Origin: Impatiens glandulifera | Taxonomy: Eukaryota > Streptophyta > Magnoliopsida > Ericales > Balsaminaceae | Assembly (NCBI RefSeq): GCF_907164915.1 | Contig: NC_061869.1 | Span: forward strand, 26,715,616 to 26,779,615 | Direction of reading: 5' to 3' | DNA: 64,000 nt | Shown: positions 23,028 through 35,196 of the stretch, piece after piece | How the letters are laid out: each line of letters begins with the position of its first letter | Position numbering within the stretch: position 1 is the stretch's first letter | Notes under the pieces: model-generated | What the model was told of the DNA's origin: nothing | Database searches by the model: none | Seen by the model: the letters and a program-made list of their open reading frames with translations, nothing else | Program-made: the position numbers and the translations under genes

Positions 23028-24110
23028 TGATAGGATCGGCGTAATCGATAGAGACGAAGGTCTGGCTATTGATGACGGCTTCAGATAAACGATTTGATAG
23101 AAATCCGGTTAGGGATTTATATCGCTTTCTATTCTGCATAAACCCTTACAAACTCTTGAACGATTCAAGTGCGGAAACGTTTGTCCAGGTTTGAAGCTAA
23201 GAACTAAATAATGAGAAGATGGCAGAATGTAAATGACACAGCAGTTTGTTTATGGATGTTTGGAGCAAAACTCTCTTACGTCACCCCTTCTTCCAACCAC
23301 CGGAAGGATTCACTATACGTTTCTTAGAATCAAATACAGTTGCACGGCTAGCTCAATGTTGAACAGAACAAACTATGTTCAACTTATAGTATATTGAAGA
23401 ATATCACTCAGCTAGACAATACTTTGATTTTATCTCTCTTGATAAACACATAGTAAAACAATAAATCAATTCGTGAGTCTCATTATTGAACAAGACATGT
23501 CGCCCATAAGTCTATGTTGAAAAGGACTATATATAGCATGGTTCTCAGATGGAAACCATGTACTAAAGGCGTCAAGAAACAAGAGTCTCCTGTGATATTT
23601 GTCAAGTTTGTCTTTCTACCTCTACATAACTTTTAGCTTATGTTGAAAATTAACCCTAGCCAGGTCAAAAGCTAGATTGTCAGGTACTTTTAGCTTTCGT
23701 TAAAAACTAATCTTAGCTGGGTAAAAGCTACATTATCAGTTAGATTGTTAGATTTTTAGCTTATGTAGAAAGCAAATCCTAGATGGGTCAAAAGCTAACT
23801 TGATTGTCATACTTTTAGCTTACAGGGAAGCTAACTCTAGCCGGATAAAAAACTATATTATCAGCTAGATTGTTAGGTACTTTTAGCTTATGTTGAAAGC
23901 TAACCCTAGTCGGGTCAAAAGCTAGCTTGATTGTCATATACTCTTAACTTATGTGGAAATCTAACCTTAGATGGGTGAAAACCAAGTGATACTAGGTTCT
24001 ATTAACGAAACATCGAGTTGGATATGATCAAGGCCTGGTATGGAATTGACTTCGGATGGTCATCAACAACCAAGAAACGCAAGTCTCCTGTGAGACTTGT
24101 TAGGTTCAAA
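23028..24110 (-). repeat. LTR fragment of the L1/L2 type
   Basis: The segment from TGATAGGATCGG (23028) aligns with the U5/R part of the L1 LTR, including the conserved block (23250-23289) and a TATA box on the minus strand (TATATATA, around 23529-23536). The U3 end is not clear beyond about 24110. No PBS, gag or matching partner is seen, so it is a solo or truncated LTR. Confidence 0.7.
23630..23990. repeat. Minisatellite in the LTR fragment, unit about 60-65 bp
   Basis: Repeats of TACTTTTAGCTTATGTTGAA, AGCTAACCCTAGCCGGGTCA and AAAGCTAGNTTGATTGTCA parts. It occupies the U3 position that TTAGAC-type arrays occupy in L1 and L2, but its unit sequence is unrelated. Confidence 0.8.
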
Positions 24111-24510
24111 ATCTCTATCCCTTTACAATATTTTTATAAATAAAAATAAGTCTAGAAATTATAAAGTGGGAGATTTGAACGAGGGTCTATTTTCCTAAAA
24201 CCCAAATGTTGTATCCAAACTTTGTCTAAAAGAGGTATTCTGTAAACATTAATTTTTTACTTTCCGATTTATAATTTTAATAATTCCGAGCCAACGAATT
24301 ATTTCTGAAAATTATTCTTATACGGACTATTTAAATAAAATACAATATGAATAGTATATGTTAAAATAAATTTGTAAAATTTTATTAAATCAAATATTCA
24401 ACTAATTATTTATTTTATTTAGAGTATACTCGTTAGTGGGAATTGTGAAAGAACGAGAAAAATACTTTTAACAACATCAAGGATAAAAGAGTAATCTACT
24501 AACCAAGCAT
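24111..24510. other. AT-rich spacer
   Basis: No feature is recognised. Confidence 0.4.
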
Positions 24511-24514
24511 CAAA

Positions 24515-24706
24515 TAGCTCTATAAAGAAGGTCACATCTCTAAGAAATTAGGGTTAAGAAAGATTGAGGCTTCTAACAAAGGGACGGGAGTCTCTGAGGG
24601 CGGTTGCCTCCCTTTGCCGTTGATTTTCCGATCATCGGAGCCGGTGATTTCTTGTCTCCATCGACAGCCCTCATCAGTAGTGCGTGCGTCTCTCTCACTC
24701 TCTTTT

Positions 24707-24738
<32 letters not shown>

Positions 24739-25000
24739 TATATTGAATCATCAATTGTATGATTCTTCATCTCAGAGCTTGTTTGATGTGGTTAATTTGG
24801 GGTTTTTTATGGCTGTGATGATGTTTTTCTCTAATCTGAGTTCTGGAGACAGAGAAGGGTACACCAGTTTTCATGGCGAGGCAAATCGGAAGGTCGGCCC
24901 GCCGAGTGGACTCAGTATATCTCCTCGGCGTGCAACCGCCTGTTGCAGCCATGTTTAGGGAAGGAAGACAAGCCCTTCTCTCTTTTCCGACTCAAAACTT
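24515..25000 (+). other. Promoter and 5'-exon-like segment, copy 1
   Basis: A TATA box (TATAAAG, 24521-24527) is followed by ATTAGGGTTAAG, then GC-richer sequence, a CT/TA microsatellite (24690-24740) and a region ending in GTTGCAGCCATG (near 24945). The whole arrangement recurs, diverged, at 30500-30930. Short ORFs on either strand (plus 24809-24955; minus 24952-24770 starting MAATGG) are not recognised, and I cannot decide the coding strand. The foldback element is inserted at 25001. The downstream part continues at 28574. Confidence 0.4.
24690..24740. repeat. CT and TA microsatellites
   Basis: A run of CT dinucleotides passes directly into about nine TA units. Confidence 0.85.
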
Positions 25001-25008
25001 ATATCTGG
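25001..25008. repeat. Left 8-bp target duplication of foldback element
   Basis: TATATCTG, identical to 28574-28581. Confidence 0.85.
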
Positions 25009-25137
25009 GGAAATTTGATAATATGACCCTAAAAATATGAATATTTTGAAATTTAACCTTACTAATTTAGTTTTTGTTTTTTAACTTTTTTTTATAAATT
25101 TTTCCAATTTTACCCTTCAATAACCTTTTTATTTTTT

Positions 25138-25169
<32 letters not shown>

Positions 25170-25680
25170 TCTTTTTCATTCTTTTCTTTTCTTCTTTTCC
25201 CCCGCTTTCCCCTTTCTCCCTTTCCTTCCCCCCGACGACCGATTGCACTTCCATCCAGCCTTCTTCCCTTCCGTTCTTCTTCTCCGTCACCTCCCTCCCC
25301 AGGTCCCCTTCTTCCCCCGTCAGCTTCCGTTTCTCCGACGTCAAGCTCCGCCGACGTTCGCCAAGAAGCCCAACCCTTCCAGCCAGCCTCTTCGTCGATC
25401 GCCAAGCCGAACTTCCAGCCAACGGACGATTTGAGGTTAGTTTAGGTTTATTATTTAGGTTTATTGTTTAGATAATCTTAGTTTAGTTTAGGTTTATTGT
25501 TTGAAATGCTGAGAATGCTAAGATTGATATAGTTTGAAATGCTGAGAATGTTTATGAATGGTTTGTGAATATTTGCTTTGCATGTTTTGATTAGGGTTTT
25601 AGGGTTTTAGTTTATTATGAATGCTGAGAATGAATGCTGAGAATGATATATTTGATTAGGGTTTTAGTTTTAGTTTAGGT

Positions 25681-26035
25681 TTAGGGCTTGGCGTGGAGGT
25701 GGGGCGTGGGGCGTGGGGCGTGGGGGTGGGGCGTGAGGCGTGGGGGTTGGGCGTGGGGCGTGGGCGTGGGGGTGGGGCGTGAGGCGTGGGGGTTGGCGTG
25801 GGGCGTAGGGCGTTGGGAGTGGGGGTTCGTCATGGGGCGTAGGGCTTGGGCGTAGGGCGTGGCCCTTGGGCGTGGGGCGTGGGTCTTGGGCGTGGGGCGT
25901 GGGTCTTGGGCGTGGGGCGTGGGTCTTGGGCGTGGGCGTGGGTCTTGGGCGTGGGGCGTGACCCTTGGGCGTGGGTCTTGAGCGTGGGGCGTGGGTCTTG
26001 GGCATGGGTCTTGGGTCTTGGGTGTGGGGTCACGC
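25681..26035. repeat. G-rich minisatellite in left foldback arm
   Basis: Dense repeats of GGGCGTGGG, GGGCGTGGGTCTT and GGGCGTGGGGCGT. Runs of three or more G separated by one to seven bases give many potential G-quadruplexes on the plus strand. Confidence 0.9.
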
Positions 26036-26069
26036 AATATGTAAAACTAATTAATAAGTTTCTTAATAA

Positions 26070-26142
26070 GTGAGGATAGCTTAGTTGGGAGAATGTCAAA
26101 TTGAAGATCTAAAGGTCAGGTGTTCGATCAACCTTCACTGTA
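26070..26142 (+). tRNA. tRNA-Phe(GAA)-like sequence, left arm copy, probable pseudogene
   Basis: The 73-nt segment GTGAGGATAGCTTAGTTGGG... follows the plant tRNA-Phe layout: TAGC and AGTTGGGA in the D arm, anticodon GAA at 26103-26105, and GGTGTTCGATC in the T arm. The acceptor and D stems have several mismatches, the anticodon stem two. It lies just before a T-rich run (a Pol III terminator-like tract). Decay suggests no functional tRNA. Confidence 0.55.
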
Positions 26143-26158
26143 AAAGTTTTTTTTTTCT

Positions 26159-27491
26159 TTACCTTTTACTTTATAATTAATGAAACAGCGAAGCAGAACT
26201 TACAAAATTAAAATTGAAAATAGGAAAAATACCCAACATTCTCATTATCTCGAATGTGAACTTAAGTTTCTAATATGAGCTAAGAAGGTAATCTTAATCT
26301 AGAATGAACCTTGCTAAATCTATATTCTTGTTTTTGTGCTTGCATTAATCGACTATAACAACTTTTATTATACATATCTATGTAACATCAGCAAATGTAC
26401 AAAGTCTTCTGGTTTTTTGCAAAAAGAAAGAGGTATTACAGTGTGCAATTGAGGGTCAGTTATGGAGCTTTGTTGTTGTATTTGCAGCACAAAATGGAGC
26501 TTTATGAAGTAGAAATTTGAACAAATTACTAATTGTTGTGTAATATATATGTTGTACTATTTGCTGCACTTGAGAAAAGCCTCCAGTGTGTAATGGAAGG
26601 GTGGGATTATAAGTAAGTCAGGTACTTATTTTCTCAGTTGTCTCTTTCTCTCAACAATTTGTAAATTGAATTCACTGATGGGATTGTGCAAATCATGTAT
26701 ATTATACATACATTCTTATTCTTGAAAAGGAATCTCAATTCTTTCGTTTATATTTTATAAATCTTGTATTTTTTTGTATATATAAAGATTGTTTACTTAA
26801 AATTATTGAGAGCACAAAGCAACAAATAAGTTGTTTTTTGCCCAAAGGAAAACAACAAGTGCGTAATATAAACAAAATTCATCATTAACCAAAACATAGA
26901 CAAAAGAAATAGGTTTGAAACTTAGAAACTAATTATTCAAATGGCTTGTTTAATAATTTTCTATTTGAATGACTTTGAGAAGATTATAATGTAATTTTTA
27001 TAAGTCACACAAACACCATTCATTTCTATTTATACTAATTCAACATCTATGAAAGAATCAATGAAACAAATAAATTACTACACAACAAATAATGAAATTG
27101 AATTAATTATTCGCCCCAGGCCCATAACACTTGTACACCCCGAAAAAGACAGTCCTATATAGAAAATTCAACAATTAATATAATATGCATCAAAAGTACA
27201 TGAATGTTTAAGATTTGTATATTAAAGATGTATACTTGTTCTTGTTACTGGTGTGGTCCCAATCATCCCAACCACCATGAGCCACAATATTAGCGAAATA
27301 AGTATGAGCGTAAACAATTCTAGAGTATTGGCCCAAGAAAAATTGTACACACAACCATTTTGAAAGAATATTCATACATATCAAAATCATTTCAATGTTG
27401 TACACACAACCATTTTGAAAGAATAATTCATACATATCAAAATCATTTCAATGTTTATATATATCATCACTCTGTTTAAAAAATTTCCAAT
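26159..27491. other. Spacer of the foldback element
   Basis: AT-rich sequence without recognisable transposase. It includes a direct duplication of about 55 bp (27348-27402 and 27403-27457) with the core CACACAACCATTTTGAAAGA. Confidence 0.6.
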
Positions 27492-27507
27492 AGAAAAAAA
27501 AAACTTG

Positions 27508-27580
27508 TACAGCGAAGGTGGATCGAACACCTGACCTTTAGATCTTCAGTCTGACATTCTCCCAACTAAGCTATCCTCAC
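27508..27580 (-). tRNA. tRNA-Phe(GAA)-like sequence, right arm copy, probable pseudogene
   Basis: The inverted counterpart of 26070-26142, with better-preserved stems: the T arm AGGTG/CACCT is perfect with loop TTCGATC, and the anticodon stem has one mismatch (C28-A42). Anticodon GAA is at 27547-27545. The acceptor stem remains poor (several wobbles, two mismatches), so a pseudogene is likely, although a tRNA scanner might call it. Confidence 0.6.
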
Positions 27581-27614
27581 TTATTATGAAACTTATTAAT
27601 TAGTTTTACATATT

Positions 27615-27930
27615 GCGTGACCCCACGCCAAGACCCAAGACCCACGCCCAAGACCCACGCCCCACGCTCAAGACCCACGCCCCACGCCCAAGACCCACGC
27701 CCAAGGGCCACGCCCACGCCCAAGACCCACGCCCCACGCCCAAGACCCACGCCCTACGCCCAAGACCCACGCCCCATGCCCCACGCCCCACGCCCCACGC
27801 CCCACGCCCAAGCCCTACGCCCCACGACGAACCCCCACTCCCAACGCCCTACGCCCCACGCCCAACCCCCACGCCTCACGCCCCACCCCCACGCCCCACG
27901 CCCCACGCCCAACCCCCACGCCAAGCCCTA
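27615..27930. repeat. C-rich (minus-strand G-rich) minisatellite in right foldback arm
   Basis: The inverted copy of 25681-26035, with units CCCAAGACCCACGCCCCACG. Unit number and order differ slightly from the left arm. Confidence 0.9.
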
Positions 27931-28573
27931 AACCTAAACTAAAACCCTAATCAAATATACCATTCTCAGCATTCATTCTCAGCATTCATAATAAACTAAA
28001 ACCCTAAAACCCTAATCAAAACATGCAAAGCAAATATTCACAAATCATTCACAAACATTCTCAACATTTCAAACTATATCAATCTCAGCATTCTCAGCAT
28101 TTAAAACAATAAACCTAAACTAAACTAAGATTACCTAAACAATAAACCTAAACAATAAACCTAAACTAACCTCAAATCGTTGGGCTAGAATCGTCCGAGG
28201 TTTGGCGATCGTCGTTGGCTGGAAGTTCGGCTTGGCGATCGACGAAGAGGCTGGCTGGAAGGGTTGGGCTTCTTGGCGAACATCGGCGGAGTGCAACGGA
28301 AGGGAAGAAGAAGAATGAAGGGAAGAAGAAGGGTCTGGGGAGGGGGGAGTGCAACACGGGTCGGGGGGAAAGGGAAAGCGGGGAAGAAGAAAAGAAAGAA
28401 AAAAGAAAAAGAAAAAAGAAAAGAAAAAAGAAAAAAAAAGAAAAAAAAATGAAAAGGTTATTGAGGGGTAAAATTGGAAAAATTTATAAAAAAAAGTTAA
28501 AAAACAAAAACTAAATTAGTAAGGTTATATTTCAAAATAGCTTGGTTTTTAGGGTCATATTATCAAATTTCCC

Positions 28574-28581
28574 TATATCTG
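28574..28581. repeat. Right 8-bp target duplication of foldback element
   Basis: TATATCTG, identical to 25001-25008. Confidence 0.85.
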
Positions 28582-30480
28582 AGCCTTTTACAGTTTTTAG
28601 ATTTTAGATTGTTTTTATAGCTGATAATCCAATTTGAAAATGTTGTGTTTTACCAAATGTCTAACTGTTTGATTAAAAGAGTTTGTTTATAGATGTCATT
28701 ACAGTTTGTTTATTTTGCCATAAACCTGCTGCAAGTTTCTTAGATTTGTCGATGACCCATTTAATTTAGAGCAATTCAACTTGCAAGATGATAATTTGAA
28801 GTTGTGTGACAGTAAGAGATGATAATTATTAGCTTAGACAAGTTTCTAAACTGGAGCATTTTGTAGTAAATTAATTTTATGTTTGATCAATGGAATTGCT
28901 AATTATATTCTTGGTAATTGATAAGGTTCTATTTTTCAATGACAAGATACTTTGTTTGATATTATATTTGATTTGGTTCTTAAAGATAATACCCTTTGTA
29001 CAATTTTTGTTATGTTTCTTACTATTATTATAGACCTCCCACTCAAGATGACTGAAATTTCAGGAAAGTTGTGATCTGATCGAATTATTTGGGCCAAAAT
29101 GGGATTCAATTTAAAATTGAAATGCTTAAAAATCAAATATTGGTACATCTGTTGCAAAACAAATAAGGATAAACCGTTTTTTTTTTTTAATTCCAGATAC
29201 CAATTTCAGCAACTCTTAGAATGGATAAAAATATTTTTGGAATGCTAAAATAGTTGTTTTTTGGGCATCAATTTAAATAGTTGTTTTTTCGGCATCAATT
29301 AAGTAGTTTTTTCAAAGCCCCTTAATCTTTATTGTCAAATTGATATTCTACAATCTGCATTATTAAAATTGGAATTCAACCTAAAATACAAAGCCCTAAA
29401 TTGCTTCATCAAACTGAAAATTTAAGACATTTCTCACTCAAAGGATCCTTTATTCCTTTATAAAGTAGTGTTACAAAATTGTACTCAATTTGGCCTAGAC
29501 ATTTGTGAAATATGAAATTCTCCCAAATAAATTTGTCCATTTAAAGAATTTTCATGATCTCTTTGTTCTTTTTATCTCTAACATTCTTAAATTGTTTTTA
29601 TGTTATTCCTCTTCTAATTTCCAACTAATTGTTTTGTGTCGTACCACAAATTAATTTGACATATAAAACATGAACATGTTCTTACATGGGCAGAATCATT
29701 TTTAGACTATGAACACATTCAAATTTGTGTATTCAAAACAATAATCCTAATATATTTATCACTTATTGTCAACAAAATTAAACTGAAAAATTAAACTGAA
29801 ATTAGGGAATCTAAAATCTGCAACATATTATTATGGACATGGACATTGAAAATTAAAGTTTATGTTAACATTCACGTAATTTGGTCAACCATTTAAGAGG
29901 TATCAAATTTTTCCAAACAGGGCTTACCATATACATGTCACAGTCAACATTTTTCCTTTTAAAGGATTTTCATTCTCTTATATTTTTGTAATAAAAAGTT
30001 TTGTAGCTTATTATTGTTCTAAATTTGAGCCTAATGTAAAAAATTAAACAACTAACCCTCATGTTAATTTTCGGATGAAATCATTTTCGGTCTTTGAGCA
30101 CATTCAACTTCTTATATTCAAATCTTTTTGTCTTCATTTAACTTAAACAATATTCTCAACATATTTATCATCCATTGCCAACAAAAGTAAGCTGAGATTA
30201 TGGGATATGAATATTGAAACCTAGCTGGAAAAGGAATAATTAGGGGGGGTATTATTTGAAAATTTGTTTTTAGCCCTGTTATAAAAAAAAAAAAAACTTT
30301 ATTATCAATCAATTATTAGTTAAAAAAAATTAGCCAATGCATGAAATTCATTCAAGGAGCAAAGATAGATCGAGACCTTTTAAAGAATTGTTTAATTCAA
30401 TGATATTAAAATGGTATGCACTACCAAAACTACCCTTTAGGAACAAAATTTCTGCCTAATTATTTTCTTGAAAAAAATGG
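28582..30480. other. AT-rich spacer
   Basis: The first part may continue the exon-like segment cut at 25000. Otherwise no gene, RNA or transposon end is recognised. Confidence 0.4.
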
Positions 30481-30499
30481 AAATTAGTACATTTTTTTT

Positions 30500-30930
30500 C
30501 AGTATAAATATGGGGAAGAGATTAGGGAAAAATTTGGGAGATGATAGAAGTCCAGAAATGAGGCATGAGAGAAAGGGGTAGGCATGATTGAACTCCCCTT
30601 TTGCGCCGATGATTTCAGATCTTCTCTCCCGATCGAACAACCCTGGTTGTGTGCGTCTCTTTCTTCTTCTTCTTCATCATCTCTCCAAACTTGTATGTTT
30701 GTTCAGGCAGACATACATTATATTTTTTTATATTTAATTTATTTTTGAAATGAGGCTGTGAAGATGGTGAATATTTAGTCTGGAGTTCTCTCTGAGATGG
30801 AGATAGAGAAGAAGCAACCCGTTTCATTGGCGGGGCAACCCGTTTTAGATGTTGCAGCCATGGTTGGGCAAACAATTTTTCTATTTCTGATTCTTCATTG
30901 CTCATGCATACTACTGTTGTAGCAAATGTA
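30500..30930 (+). other. Promoter and 5'-exon-like segment, copy 2
   Basis: A TATA box (TATAAATA, 30503-30510), then GATTAGGG and GCGCCGATGATTTCAGAT, then a CTT-rich tract, then GAGATGGAGATAGAGAAG and GTTGCAGCCATGG (near 30850). The order and many bases match copy 1 at 24515-25000. No protein is recognised. A minus-strand short ORF opening MAATSKTG in a good start context is possible but unsupported. Confidence 0.35.
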
Positions 30931-30959
30931 AATCGCTTACTTGAACTTTAATGGTTGTT

Positions 30960-33540
30960 AAGTTCTTGGGCGAAAACAGAGAATGAGATTGTCAATTGAC
31001 TCTGTTCTTCATGTTAACATCAAAAAAGAAAACAAATATTTTAGCTATGGAATTGTGATTAAAATGATCTACAAAATTTTGTTGAAATTATTTAAAGAGA
31101 AATTACTCCTTGACGAGTTGAACAAGTAAAATGATTTGTTGATTTTTTATTTGATTTTTCTGAGAGAGAAGCTATTTAATTAATTCTTTAATTTTAGGAT
31201 GTAAAAAATAATAACAATTAATCTAAAGATAATTAGACATATTTATTATAAATTATCACCTCTAAAAAGATTTGTGTGAGCCAAGTTAAAAACATAAGGT
31301 TGATCAATATAATGGAATGAAATTTTATTTTAAAATGTAACAATTAAAAATACACAAATTAAGCAAATACTAAAATCAAATTTATCTTAACACATTTGGA
31401 TTAAAAGATTGATTATGATATTTAATTATTTAATTATATATAATTAATGTTCTTTGACTAAAATTTAAATAATTTATATTTTTCATGTTTCCTACTAAAA
31501 TATAATAATAATTATTAATTATAGTTTTATTTAGAGATTGGTTAATAATTTTTTTTTTATGCATACCTTATATATTATTATCGAAAGTTTTGGTAAAGAA
31601 AAATTCATACATTTATCTTAACTTAATTTCGGAATACTATAATTTTGTTCAATTATCGGTATTATATATTTCATACTTAAAAAATATAATAACTTAAAAA
31701 AAATTAATATAGTTAATACATAAATGTTACACAAAATAAAAAATAAAGATATTTATTATAAAATAAAATATTCTATTAAATCCAACATTTTTAAAAACTA
31801 GCAAATTTAAAAATTAAATTTAGTATAAAAATTAAAATTATGAAAATTAAATTTAGTATAAAAATTAAAATTATGAAGAATAAATATAAGTGTAGTCTTT
31901 AAGTTAGACTAATTTGAATACGTTCAGTTAATAATCACATTTATATTTAATTTAGATTTAAGTAATAAAAATTTCTCACTCTTTTTAATTTGTTTATTTT
32001 TGAACCATTCAAGTTCATACATGATCTTTTCCTAAGTTGAATTCATCTCATTTTAGTCAATTATTTGTGCACACTAATATTCTACATTTTAAGACTCAAT
32101 TTTTTCCTAAAAAGATCAATTATCTTTTTATCTAACTTAAAAATAGACTCACTAGCAATCGTTGATGATGAAATTGCAAAAATATAATTGACAATAATTG
32201 AAAGGATTGAATACTTAGTTTCACTGTTGGATATTTTTTTCAATCTTATCGTGTAGACATATATTGAATAATATTATATTATTATTATAATTATATTTTG
32301 ATTTGATTTTCAAAAATTATGTTTTATAATCAAATTATTATTTTATTTATTTTTTTATAAGTATTATATATATATATATATATATTAATTTATAAATATT
32401 ATTTCACTATTTTAGTATATCTTCATATACCAAAATTTTAAAAATCTCATACATTTATCGTACAAATAATTTTGGTATAGGTACCATATCTTACCTTAAA
32501 AATCGATATTTTTGGTATACCTTAAAAATCGATATTTTCGATATATTGCGGTACGTTATTTTCGATATACCTATAACATCGGTAATTTTTTCTACCCTTT
32601 ATTTACTATATTCAAACCAACTAAGTATTATATATATATATATATATATAATTCAATTTAAATTCTTTACAAATGTGTTGAAAAATTTACGTACTGCATT
32701 CATTTATGTTCATGACATTTTAATAGATGATAAATCATTTATATTCTTAGATTAGTGTCTAAATGAAAACTTCATTCAACAATACCAAAGTAACCAAACC
32801 AATAGAACAATATTATTATTATTTAGGTAGACGGACTACTCTCAGTTTATTTAAATGATTATTGGTTTAAATAGAAAATGGGTAGTTTCTAAATTATAGT
32901 ACCTATTTGAGTAGATATTAGTTAAGGATCAAATTATAATAAATTAAATATCATTCACTCTAATTAATTAGTGATATTCAAGTAGACATATATTCAATAA
33001 TATAATTATATTTTGTTTGTTTAATTTATCGTGTTTGAAATATTAAAATATAAGATATTTAATATGTGTTTAAAACTAATTATATTATACCTATTTTATC
33101 TAAATCATAAATAAAGTGTCATAATACCTATTTTATCTTCTAATGATATAAATGATTTCTCAAGGAAAATAATTGTTAATGTAATCATTCTCATTCATTA
33201 TGTGTTGATAACTTTTTTTACTTTTAGTAAAGTCATACTAATTTTTAAAATAGAGATTTAATTTAAATGATGATTAGGACCATGACCAATACTTACCTAA
33301 ACTTTTTTAAGAAAGGACAATTGTACTTATTTGTCAAGATATATAGACCTATCTTTTCTTAACTAGGATCATATTTAAAAACTAAGATGCAAATCATTTA
33401 AACTCTCATTTTTCACTCTAACCTATTTTAAATATGAATTTATGAATTTTAATTTTTCAAATCGAAATTTGAAAATAATAGTTACTACTTATTTGAGATT
33501 TTTTTTATAAATTTAAAATCTTGAAAAATATAATTATGAT
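30960..33540. other. AT-rich spacer with AT microsatellites
   Basis: No coding evidence. AT-dinucleotide runs lie at about 32358-32386 and 32629-32651. Very low GC content. Confidence 0.5.
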
Positions 33541-33990
33541 GTCAAAAATTAACTCTTTCGAAAAACGGTGTTGATTCGATTATTGTTGCCCCCATAACTC
33601 ACGTTTCTCTCGAACCTCGAGTGAGATGAGTATCCGAAATGATAGGCTCAATTATAGTGCATTTAAATGGTCAATTTGAACTATTTTTGATTTTTTTAGA
33701 GTCGTCACTTAATTTATTTTTTAGAATTAGGAAAGAAAAATAAGTTTTTGTGTTCAAGCACATATTAGAGATTATGTTATTGGTTCGATGCTTAATTATA
33801 CGTAAAAAAAAGGGCATGACGCTATGTATCACGTGAACGTGAACAACGGTCTATACTTTAAACTTTTGGTCTGTTTTAAAAATATATTGTTTTTACAATT
33901 GGTTTATATAGCAAGCCCTAATATATAGGTCTAACGATGAATCTGGTGACTAGACGATGTTCCTAGAAAATGCGTCTTAAGTTATATTAT
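33540..33990. other. Possible remnant of a dispersed plant repeat
   Basis: Contains CTCGAGTGAGATGAGTATCC and GAGTCGTCACTTAATTTATT, phrases I associate with common LTR-type repeats in plant genomes. No ends or coding parts are visible, so this is a weak call. The remainder to 34379 is AT-rich with nothing recognised. Confidence 0.25.
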
Positions 33991-34379
33991 AATGAAAGAA
34001 ATAAAATATTTAATAATAAAAAATAAACCTATGAGCAAAGGCACGAAGGTACTTAAAATATAAATCTCCAAGTTAACATAGGTGTTAGTCAAAAAAAAAA
34101 AACTTCAACATAAGTGAGCAGGATCCTTATCTAGCTGATATCTTGTCTTTTTATTTTATTTTATTTTTGTTACATATATAAACTATTATTCTCTATTATA
34201 ATCCATGTCTGGTAAAAATTAATCAAATAATTATAATTTTATTATAAAATATCACTTTATTTTATAATTTGAAAAGTTATATTTTTGATTTAAAATTAAT
34301 GATAAAAAATCATATATTTAAAAATTTATTTAATAAATATTCAATTAAATTAATAAATATTATATGGTCAAATAAAAAA

Positions 34380-35135
34380 TGTTAGATAAAATTGACCGGT
34401 TAATAAGAACTTAACAAAACAAATCTATTGTGTAGGAACGGTCAGGATTTTCAACCGGTCAAGTAATCATACTGGTTTAAAGAAACACATGAACAAACTA
34501 AAGCTATCCGGATTGAATAGATGAACAACCCGAACGACAAAGATCTCAAACCGCCCAGAAGAGACAAAATCCAGAACCGAAAATAGTTCGGTTGAATTGC
34601 ACAACCGGCTAACCTGATAAGTTGGAATGAAGTATTTAACCCAAATCTAACGAGAAGACTACTTAAAGAAAGAAGTCAAAGATATCAAATAAAGAGCAGC
34701 TTACAAATTGGTGCAAACAAACACTTTGGGCATATGCAGAAGATGACATCAAAGGATCAGACTGTGACATTACTATTTTGGTACAAGTCTGATGATATGC
34801 TGCAGGCTGCAGAAGATTGCCTGAAGAAACAGTTACCATTTTGGTACAAGTCAAAGGAGCAACCTCCCAAGTGTAGGAACTGTCCAACCGACAGTTGCCA
34901 TAATCAAGCAAAGACTAAGTCAGTCGGTGTGCTCCATGCCTTGGAAGCCTAAACCGCATTTAATGCTATGCTGAACCTCTGAAGCTATCCGTTGAAGAAA
35001 TGTGACTGTTGGCACATTTTTACCTATAAAAGAATAAGCTGAGGAAGCTAAACAAGGTGTGACAACTAGTGTGAGAAACAAGTCTTTGAGAAACAAGTGA
35101 ACAAGTGCTAAGAAAGAGCAAGAACAAGTTACATC
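34380..35135 (+). repeat. Partial 5' LTR of OUT
   Basis: It begins TGTTAGATAAAATTGACCGG and matches the 3' LTR at 55634 onward up to AAGAACAAGTTACA, where it breaks off. The TATA box TATAAAAG is at 35025-35032, with a mutated Myb-like site just upstream (GACTGTTGG). Confidence 0.85.
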
Positions 35136-35196
35136 TGCTTCAACCGATGTAAAACTGTGGGCAAGGGTAAGATTGTCCATGGTAATTTAACAATCA

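Larger units (their letters stand above)
25009..28573. mobile_element. Foldback / Mutator-like non-autonomous DNA element with ~1.1-kb inverted arms
   Basis: The ends are GGGAAATTTGATAATATGAC and its reverse complement, flanked by identical 8-bp TATATCTG duplications. The arms (25009-26158 and 27492-28573) are near-identical inverted copies, including a poly-pyrimidine tract, a leucine-poor GC-rich segment, a G-rich minisatellite and a tRNA-Phe-like sequence. The 1.3-kb spacer has no transposase. G-rich TIR starts and long arms fit Mutator-like elements; the 8-bp duplication also fits hAT, so the superfamily is open. Open frames across the minisatellite (Pro/Arg/His-rich) are repeat artefacts. 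Confidence 0.8.

Noticed and set aside
24770..24952. Host gene starting MAATGG on the minus strand
   Set aside because: Its short frame is not conserved in the copy near 30850 beyond the first residues, and no domain is recognised.
25067..25434. Lys/Glu-rich open frames in the foldback arms
   Set aside because: They arise from poly-pyrimidine/purine low complexity and do not resemble a protein family.
25670..26099. Long Pro/Arg/His-rich open frames across the G-rich arrays (also 27613-27942)
   Set aside because: They are open in several frames only because the repeat lacks stops; they have no independent coding signal.
33540..33990. Definite LTR retrotransposon fragment
   Set aside because: Only phrases familiar from plant repeats are present; no LTR ends, PBS or coding sequence could be found.
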